48,618 nt of DNA from an uncultured Eggerthellaceae bacterium (lineage in GTDB: Bacteria > Actinomycetota > Coriobacteriia > Coriobacteriales > Eggerthellaceae): positions 1 through 48,618 of the forward strand of contig CAIFEB010000013.1 in the NCBI GenBank assembly GCA_903789375.1, in the 5' to 3' direction. The position numbers and the translations under genes were made by a program. Shown piece after piece: positions 43,723 to 48,618 of this stretch. Position 1 is the stretch's first letter. Each line of letters opens with the position of its first letter. The notes under the pieces were generated by a model. That model did not search any database. It had not been told where the DNA came from and saw only the letters and a list, made by a program, of their open reading frames with translations.

Positions 43723-46086
43723 TTACTGGTCCTCCCTCTTGAACTTGTTCCACACAAGCTGCATGTCGGTGTCGTAGTTCTCGGCAACGGGTTCTATCTT
43801 GCACAGTAGGCACTTGAAAGGAGCGCCGAATCCGAGCTTGCCGAAGTGGAAGTTCGGCACGAGGTTGTTGATGTTGCTGCGCCAATTGCCGTACAAATGC
43901 GGCTCGCTCGGCTCTTCCTCGGGGAACCACCAGGCATGTTGGGCATGGACCGTCTTCTCGTCGACGATCTGCGTGATCTTTGCCTTCTCGACGCATTCGC
44001 CGAACTGGTTGGAAATGCGTACCCATTGACCGTTGGTGATGCCGTATTTCTGCGCCGTCTTCGGGTTGATCTCGACGATGGGATCGGGATTGAGCTCGCG
44101 GCAGTACGGAACTTGCCGGTTCTCGGAGTGGAAGAACGCGTACGGACGGGCGCCGGTGGTGAGGACCAGCGGATAGTCCTTCAGCAGCTCCGGCGTATTC
44201 AGCGGGCTGTACTGCGGCTCTTCGTAGTACGGCAGCGGGTCGTCGTTGAACTGCTGGAAGATCGTGGAATACAGCTCGATTCGCCCAGTGGGCGTGTTGA
44301 AGCCCACCTTGCCGTCACCGCGCAGCTTGCCACACTCATTCTTGCGATAGGTTACAGGGTCCTGTACATACACCTCTTTGGCAACATCGCGGAACTTGTA
44401 CTTGCGGCTCAGACGCAGATGGTCGATGAACTCATCGGAGTTTGCGTACTCCTCCCACCATTCCGGATGCAGCTTGTTGCCCAGGTAGTAGCACGCTTCG
44501 ATGTCGGTTTTCGCTTCGCCGGTCGTCGTAGCTTTCTGAGAGAAGCCCTTGATGCCCATAGACGCACCATAGTGGGTAAACGTGGTGCCATCGCGTTCGG
44601 CGGAAGCGGCCAACGGCAGAAAGACATCGCAGGATGCCTGCGCGGATGCGTTCATGAACGTGTCGATGGTGAAGCAGAAGTCGAGACTCTTCACGATGGC
44701 GTCGTGCCAGCGCTTCGGTTCAGCGGACGTGCAACTCATCAGATTGTTGCCGGCGTAGAATCCGAACTTGATGGGATACGGCTCACCGGTTTCAAGCGCC
44801 TTCAGCATCAGGTCTGCGTGAGCGTTCATGATCAGGTTGCAGTACGCAGGGTACTGGTCAAGGCCGATCATCTTGTTTGCAAGGTCGCCAACGCCCTTCT
44901 CGAAGCCGAAGCCCACCTCGTTGAGGCCGGTCGTCGCATCGCCAAGCACGTTGCCACCCGGCACGTCAACGTTTCCGGTAATGGCCATGAGGTCAAGAAT
45001 GCACTGGCCGGCTTGCATGCCGTTGGCCTTCTGGTCGATGGCGAGACCCCAGCTGATGGAAGCGGGCTTGGCCTGCGCATACAGTCGCGTCGCGCGGTAG
45101 ATGTCCTCCACCTTCAGGTTGCAGATCTGCGCAGCCTTCTCCGGTGTCATGCCCTTTTCGGGGTCGTTGATGCGCGCCTTGAGCTCGTCAAATCCGTAGC
45201 ACCAGTAATCAACGTATTGCTTGTCGTACAGCTCCTCGTTGATGATGATGTTCAGCATCGCCATGCCAAGCGCGGCGTCCGTGCCGGCGCGCAGACGAAG
45301 AGCAACGTCGGCGCGGCTGGACAGCCAGTTCATGCGCGGGTCTACGGTAATCAGGCGCGTTCCGCGACGCATCATATCGATGATTGCGTGGCCGAACAGG
45401 CCGTCGCCGTTCGAAGCGAGCGGCATCTTGCCCCAAACAATCAGGCATTGAGGCAGCTCATACGCGGGATCGTCGAAGCGCTTGGGAAGAGCAGCTGCAA
45501 AGTCGATTTCCGGGTAGGCTGCACCGAGGATGTAGCTGGAAGCAGCCAGGCGCGGAATGTAGCACGCATAGCCGGACTGCGTGTAGCAGTAGTTCGGCGT
45601 GCCCAGCATGACCGAGCCATAGGGGTTGAATGTGCCGCCCTCGCGCCCGGTGCCCACGAACACAACACAGCTCTCGCGACCGTACTGCTTCGTGATGCGG
45701 TCGTAGTTTTCCTTGATGATGCGCGCGGCCTCGTCCCAGGTGCAGCGCTCCCATTTGTCGTCTTGGCCGCGGTACTTCGGGTCGCGCTTCATCGGATAGG
45801 TGATGCGCGCCGGGTTGTACATGTAGTCCATAAGCGTCAGGCAGCGCACGCACAGACGGCCCTGGGTCACGGGATGATTCTCGTCGCCTTCGACGTTGAC
45901 GACTTTGCCGTCGCTGTTCGTGTAAATCTTCAGGCCGCATCCGGTGGGATGACACCCGGGAGCTGACCACGGTGAAAGGCGGGTAACGGTGAGACCGTTC
46001 TCCTCGTAGCGCCACGGTCTCCCGAGGTCGTTCACATCGGAAAGGGTATCCAGCTTGACCGCTGGAGCAGCCTTCATCTCGTCCAT
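43723..46086 (-). CDS. Molybdopterin-dependent oxidoreductase, third large subunit, unusual Fe-S ligands
   Basis: A 787-residue bis-MGD protein. Superfamily text includes CLIVWGKMPLASN, ITVDPRMNWLSSRAD, AITGNVDVPGGNVLG and LTTGARPYAFFHSENRQ. N-terminal cysteines are 45, 50, 79 and 82 (PGCHPTGCG and RLCVRC); the usual first cysteine is replaced by Trp/Ser. A C-terminal CLLC pair is near residue 766. No Tat signal or anchor is present. ATG 46086 has GGAGAGG upstream. It is the first gene of an operon with a two-cluster ferredoxin, SlyD-like isomerase, zinc-ribbon protein and MFS carrier. The set of molybdoenzyme, ferredoxin and MFS carrier recalls catechol dehydroxylase loci of Eggerthella/Gordonibacter; substrate unproven. 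Confidence 0.88.
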   Translation of the reverse strand: MDEMKAAPAVKLDTLSDVNDLGRPWRYEENGLTVTRLSPWSAPGCHPTGCGLKIYTNSDGKVVNVEGDENHPVTQGRLCVRCLTLMDYMYNPARITYPMKRDPKYRGQDDKWERCTWDEAARIIKENYDRITKQYGRESCVVFVGTGREGGTFNPYGSVMLGTPNYCYTQSGYACYIPRLAASSYILGAAYPEIDFAAALPKRFDDPAYELPQCLIVWGKMPLASNGDGLFGHAIIDMMRRGTRLITVDPRMNWLSSRADVALRLRAGTDAALGMAMLNIIINEELYDKQYVDYWCYGFDELKARINDPEKGMTPEKAAQICNLKVEDIYRATRLYAQAKPASISWGLAIDQKANGMQAGQCILDLMAITGNVDVPGGNVLGDATTGLNEVGFGFEKGVGDLANKMIGLDQYPAYCNLIMNAHADLMLKALETGEPYPIKFGFYAGNNLMSCTSAEPKRWHDAIVKSLDFCFTIDTFMNASAQASCDVFLPLAASAERDGTTFTHYGASMGIKGFSQKATTTGEAKTDIEACYYLGNKLHPEWWEEYANSDEFIDHLRLSRKYKFRDVAKEVYVQDPVTYRKNECGKLRGDGKVGFNTPTGRIELYSTIFQQFNDDPLPYYEEPQYSPLNTPELLKDYPLVLTTGARPYAFFHSENRQVPYCRELNPDPIVEINPKTAQKYGITNGQWVRISNQFGECVEKAKITQIVDEKTVHAQHAWWFPEEEPSEPHLYGNWRSNINNLVPNFHFGKLGFGAPFKCLLCKIEPVAENYDTDMQLVWNKFKREDQ

Positions 46087-46186
46087 TGACCTCTCCTTCT
46101 CTCTTGTTTCAATCCCTCTCGTCTCACACGACGGCACGACGAGTGACCGTCTGATGTGATGGTTGAATCCTAATGGGATTGTTTGC

Positions 46187-46252
46187 GGGTGACATGCCCC
46201 ACCCCACCCGGTTATAGGGGTGATGTTTACGGGTGGTTTAGGGTGATGTCAC
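46187..46252. promoter_or_regulatory. GGGTGA-type repeats upstream of the third molybdoenzyme
   Basis: GGGTGACAT (46187), GGGTGATGT (46218), GGGTGGTTT (46231) and GGGTGATGTCAC (46241) occur in the same direction over 66 bases, 100-165 bases before the ATG. The pair at 46231-46247 also occurs upstream of the MFS gene (47987-48004) with almost the same spacing. Iterated sites of this kind fit a MalT-like activator such as the one at 38125-40785. Confidence 0.6.
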
Positions 46253-46263
46253 AGTGATAGAAA

Positions 46264-46293
46264 AACGGCCCCGCGCCCAAGCACGAGGCCGTT
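46264..46293 (-). terminator. Intrinsic terminator of the MFS gene
   Basis: Read leftward, AACGGCC (46293-46287) pairs with GGCCGTT (46270-46264), followed directly by more Ts (46263-46261). It lies about 240 bases past the MFS stop and before the molybdoenzyme promoter, so it separates the two leftward units. Confidence 0.75.
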
Positions 46294-46529
46294 GTCTTCA
46301 AGCGGCGGTCGCGTCGCTTTGCACCCTTTGTAGGTTCAAGCGTCATCGCGCATGCCTACCCGGTACGCCCAGATCGCAAGTCGCACACGTGTTATCCGCT
46401 TTGCGCGTAGCCTTGCATCGCCTCAGCCGCCCCTTTGCGTGTGGCACCTCATCCGCGCGCCGAACCGCAGGACTGCACGCGCTTCTTGGCTTGGCGGCAC
46501 ATGTCACCACGGACCGGCGAGCGACCCTC

Positions 46530-47771
46530 TTAACGCAGCCTGCCCTTCAAGCCGAAGACGGCAATGAGCAAACCGATGAAGAAGATCGGAGCGAGCACGC
46601 ACAAACTTGCCATCTGGTAGCCGATAGCGTTGATGACGTTGCCCATGAACATCGATCCCAGGAACATGCCACAGCTCTGCAAGCAAGCGAGAGTTGCGGT
46701 CGCGCCCGACACCAGGTGAGACGGCACCGTTTCGGTGCACGACGTCCACAGCATGGACGCCACGCCGCCACCGACAAAGCCGTTCAGAATGATGACGATG
46801 ACGTAGAGCCTCAGATCGGTAACCGTATAGACCATCGCGCCGAAAATCACAGCGGAGATCATGCAGAAGATCAGCACCTTTCGGCGGGAGTTAATCTTGT
46901 CAGAAATGGCGCCGGAAATGGGAGCGAAGCATGCGCCCCAGATGGCGCCGGCGCTCACAAGCAGCGACCCGACCATGAGCGGGGCGTTCAGATGCGTGGT
47001 CACATACGCGGTGAGAAAACCCTGCGACGCTACGAACGCGCCCTCCTCCAGGAAGAACAACGCACCCAGGATCCATACGACCTTGTGGGAGAACAGTTCT
47101 TTGTACGAGAACTTCACCTTACCGGACTTTTCGGCTTCATCGATGTATGGATCGCTCGGATCGCGATACACCAGCAAAAACAGAACGAGAATCACAGCGT
47201 CGAAGACAAGGAAGAACCACCACACGCTAATGTAGTCGCCCGTCGCAGTAGCAATAGCAGAATCGAGAATCGGTGTAACCGCATTCGCAAACGCAACCCA
47301 CATCGCCCACACGCCCAGTGGCAGACCGCGCTTCTCGGGCGGGAACCACGGAGAGATTGCGGCAACGCCGATTACACCCATGAGACCGAAGCCAGCACCT
47401 TCGATGACGCGCGAGAACATCAGCATGCCGACGGTTCCCGACACAAGACCAAGCGCGTTGCCGACGATGCCGCAGAGCAGCGCAATAGTGACCGACCAGC
47501 GAATACCCAGGCGGCGAATGAATGATGCAGCGGGAAACGCGATGACCGCGCCTAGGATGTAGAACACGCCATTGACCCAACCGAGCGTGTCGGGTCCGAA
47601 ATTAAGGCTCTGCATGACCATCGGAGCGAGCCACATGGTCTTGCCCATGTTCGCGGGCATGCAGAAGCCTGCGAGAAACACTACGATTGCTACCGGCCAA
47701 GCACGTCCCATGTTGTTTTTAGCGGGACTCATGTTCGCGGCATTTGATTTGCTCGCTGTGTTTTCAGCCAT
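46530..47771 (-). CDS. MFS transporter
   Basis: A 413-residue major facilitator with twelve hydrophobic helices. Helix 2-3 loop text (RRLGIRWSVT), a central hydrophilic loop around residues 195-215 (DEAEKSGKVKFSYKELF), and SGAISDKINSRRKVL in the second half fit the family; the overall look is of the oxalate/formate-type or CynX-like carriers. Substrate unknown. ATG 47771 is preceded by AAGGGGG nine bases upstream. It is a single-gene unit with its own terminator, lying directly upstream of the third molybdoenzyme gene and sharing its promoter motif, which suggests transport of the same substrate or product. Confidence 0.85.
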   Translation of the reverse strand: MAENTASKSNAANMSPAKNNMGRAWPVAIVVFLAGFCMPANMGKTMWLAPMVMQSLNFGPDTLGWVNGVFYILGAVIAFPAASFIRRLGIRWSVTIALLCGIVGNALGLVSGTVGMLMFSRVIEGAGFGLMGVIGVAAISPWFPPEKRGLPLGVWAMWVAFANAVTPILDSAIATATGDYISVWWFFLVFDAVILVLFLLVYRDPSDPYIDEAEKSGKVKFSYKELFSHKVVWILGALFFLEEGAFVASQGFLTAYVTTHLNAPLMVGSLLVSAGAIWGACFAPISGAISDKINSRRKVLIFCMISAVIFGAMVYTVTDLRLYVIVIILNGFVGGGVASMLWTSCTETVPSHLVSGATATLACLQSCGMFLGSMFMGNVINAIGYQMASLCVLAPIFFIGLLIAVFGLKGRLR

Positions 47772-48278
47772 TGATGATAACCCCCTTGCCGTAACCCCTC
47801 AGTGGCTTGAAGCGCCCAAGATATCCCGATCCCCATCAGGACAGAAGATGGTGGCGAAAGGATTGGCTCTCGTCGTTGGAGGCATCTTTGCCCCGCAGCC
47901 TCTTGCTTTCGTCACATCGGGCGCCATCGTCTCGATGGTAGTCAGGCGATTTTTTCGGTCACAGACCCGTGACGGGGGCAATCCGGGGGTGGCACGGGTG
48001 ATAAATGTTATTCACCCTCCTCCTACCGCAGTTCGAAAGGTCGCACTGAAAGAATGCATTTCCCGGAGCGATCACCCTTCTTTTTGCTGGGCTGACTCCA
48101 CGCGGAATGAGAGACGGCAATAGTTGAGAGCCATCGTAGAGAACTCAGCATTCCATTTCCTGCTACTCATATTTTTCTTAGTATCTTTCTTTCAAAAGGC
48201 CAGTTCATACAATGGGAGACAAGAAATGCGCGGTCGGGCGCACATATGTCTGCATGCGTTATCGAAAGGGAGACATTT
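47772..48278. other. Divergent promoter region, MFS / zinc-ribbon gene
   Basis: No gene is convincing here. It contains the GGGTGG/GGGTGAT motif pair (47987-48004), an inverted TCACCC arm (48012-48017) and an AT-rich stretch near 48150-48200 before the rightward small gene. Confidence 0.55.
47987..48017. promoter_or_regulatory. GGGTGG/GGGTGAT motif pair and dyad upstream of the MFS gene
   Basis: GGGTGGCAC (47987) is followed directly by GGGTGATAA (47996); the same pair occurs before the molybdoenzyme gene at 46231-46247. GGGTGA (47996-48001) and TCACCC (48012-48017) also form a dyad with a 10-base spacer. It lies 216-246 bases before the MFS start. Confidence 0.55.
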
Positions 48279-48488
48279 ATGAACGGCGAGAATGAATCGG
48301 CATCGGCGCAGCGACTCGGGTCGTTGATGAACGCACGCAGCACGACCGTCCAGGCAGTGCACGTCGTCTGCAAGAACTGCGGGCGCGTGCTGATGCCGGG
48401 TGAAGCCGGCGCATGCCCGAGCTGCGGCGGCAAAGACTTTGAGCTCGTTTCTTCGAACGAAACGATTGCTCTCCCCTGCTCTGTTTGA
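48279..48488 (+). CDS. Small zinc-ribbon protein
   Basis: A 69-residue protein with one zinc-ribbon: CKNCGRVLMPGEAGACPSCG, i.e. C-x2-C-x12-C-x2-C, flanked by a Ser/Ala-rich head and a short hydrophobic tail ending CSV. The start is ATG 48279, with AAAGGGAG six bases upstream; an in-frame ATG at 48246 would add 11 residues without a ribosome site. A strong terminator follows. The ribbon suggests nucleic-acid or protein binding. Function is unknown; similarity to the other zinc-ribbon protein here is limited to the cysteine pairs. Confidence 0.75.
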   Translation: MNGENESASAQRLGSLMNARSTTVQAVHVVCKNCGRVLMPGEAGACPSCGGKDFELVSSNETIALPCSV

Positions 48489-48499
48489 TAGCGGACAGG

Positions 48500-48518
48500 C
48501 CCGTCGGTCGGACGGGCA
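48500..48518 (+). other. Short GC hairpin after the zinc-ribbon gene
   Basis: GCCCGTC (48500-48506) pairs with GACGGGC (48512-48518) around a 5-base loop, 12 bases past the stop codon. It has no T-run and may be a mRNA 3' structure preceding the true terminator. Confidence 0.5.
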
Positions 48519-48546
48519 ACGGGTAGAGCAACGAGCGCATCGGGCA

Positions 48547-48582
48547 AAAAGTCGGGCGAAACAGCTGTTTCGCCCGACTTTT
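48547..48582. terminator. Strong intrinsic terminator
   Basis: An 18-base arm (48547-48564) is perfectly complementary to 48565-48582; as a hairpin, 16 bp with an AGCT loop. The right arm ends in TTTT followed by CT, and the left arm begins with As. It should end the zinc-ribbon transcript and can act in both directions. Confidence 0.92.
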
Positions 48583-48618
48583 CTAACATTTTATTTAAAT
48601 ACCGAAGAATATCAATAT

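Larger units (their letters stand above)
46087..46529. other. Gap between two leftward units, with promoter repeats and terminator
   Basis: Holds the promoter region of the third molybdoenzyme (repeats at 46187-46252), the terminator of the MFS gene to the right (46264-46293), and about 230 bases between terminator and MFS stop with no convincing gene. Confidence 0.6.

Overview
The window looks like chromosomal DNA of a high-GC anaerobic actinobacterium of the class Coriobacteriia, most likely family Eggerthellaceae (the Eggerthella, Gordonibacter, Slackia, Denitrobacterium group). The evidence is the base composition, the density of molybdenum-enzyme loci each with its own small Fe-S subunit and transporter, a MalT-like LuxR regulator, and a complete respiratory nitrate reductase operon. 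The genus cannot be fixed from sequence reading alone. No rRNA, tRNA, CRISPR array, prophage or insertion sequence was seen.

Layout. 1-690: no gene; two similar inverted repeats. 691-4454 (+): Nudix hydrolase, then a PLD-helicase-DUF3427 protein. 4830-5717 (-): proline-iminopeptidase-like hydrolase. 6130-14124 (-): narK-narG-narH-narJ-narI, with three hairpins between narK and narG. 14436-17113: amidohydrolase (+), a DUF3343 protein (-) and a queuosine-precursor-type transporter (+). 17362-22295 (-): NCS1-type permease, GntP-type permease and a LysR regulator. 22665-26005 (-): molybdoenzyme and four-cluster ferredoxin subunit. 26755-29571 (+): second molybdoenzyme and two-cluster ferredoxin. 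29790-30956 (-): double-cubane/2-hydroxyacyl-CoA dehydratase-type protein. 31128-32489 (-): AAA ATPase with DUF4143, preceded by eight tandem 33-bp repeats. 33288-38081 (+): two TrkA-type proteins, TrkH and a KdpD/KdpE-like two-component pair. 38125-40785 (-): LuxR/MalT-type regulator. 40948-46086 (-): third molybdoenzyme, two-cluster ferredoxin, SlyD-like prolyl isomerase, zinc-ribbon protein and MFS transporter. 46530-47771 (-): second MFS transporter. 48279-48488 (+): small zinc-ribbon protein and its terminator.

How the genes work together. NarK brings in nitrate (or exchanges it for nitrite) and NarGHI reduces it with quinol electrons; NarJ matures NarG. The other three molybdoenzymes have no membrane anchor and no visible Tat signal. 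Two of them pair with very small ferredoxins that share the same cysteine spacing. This resembles the soluble molybdoenzymes for dietary or host aromatic compounds (such as catechol dehydroxylases) known in Eggerthella and Gordonibacter, but the substrates here are unknown. The third locus, with two MFS carriers, a folding factor and a nearby LuxR regulator, looks like a substrate-inducible catabolic or respiratory unit; the promoters of its enzyme and of the second carrier share a paired GGGTGG/GGGTGAT motif. The trk-kdp block looks like a potassium-uptake operon carrying its own two-component control.

The least explained structure is the 33-bp-period array at 32521-32784 in front of the AAA/DUF4143 gene.
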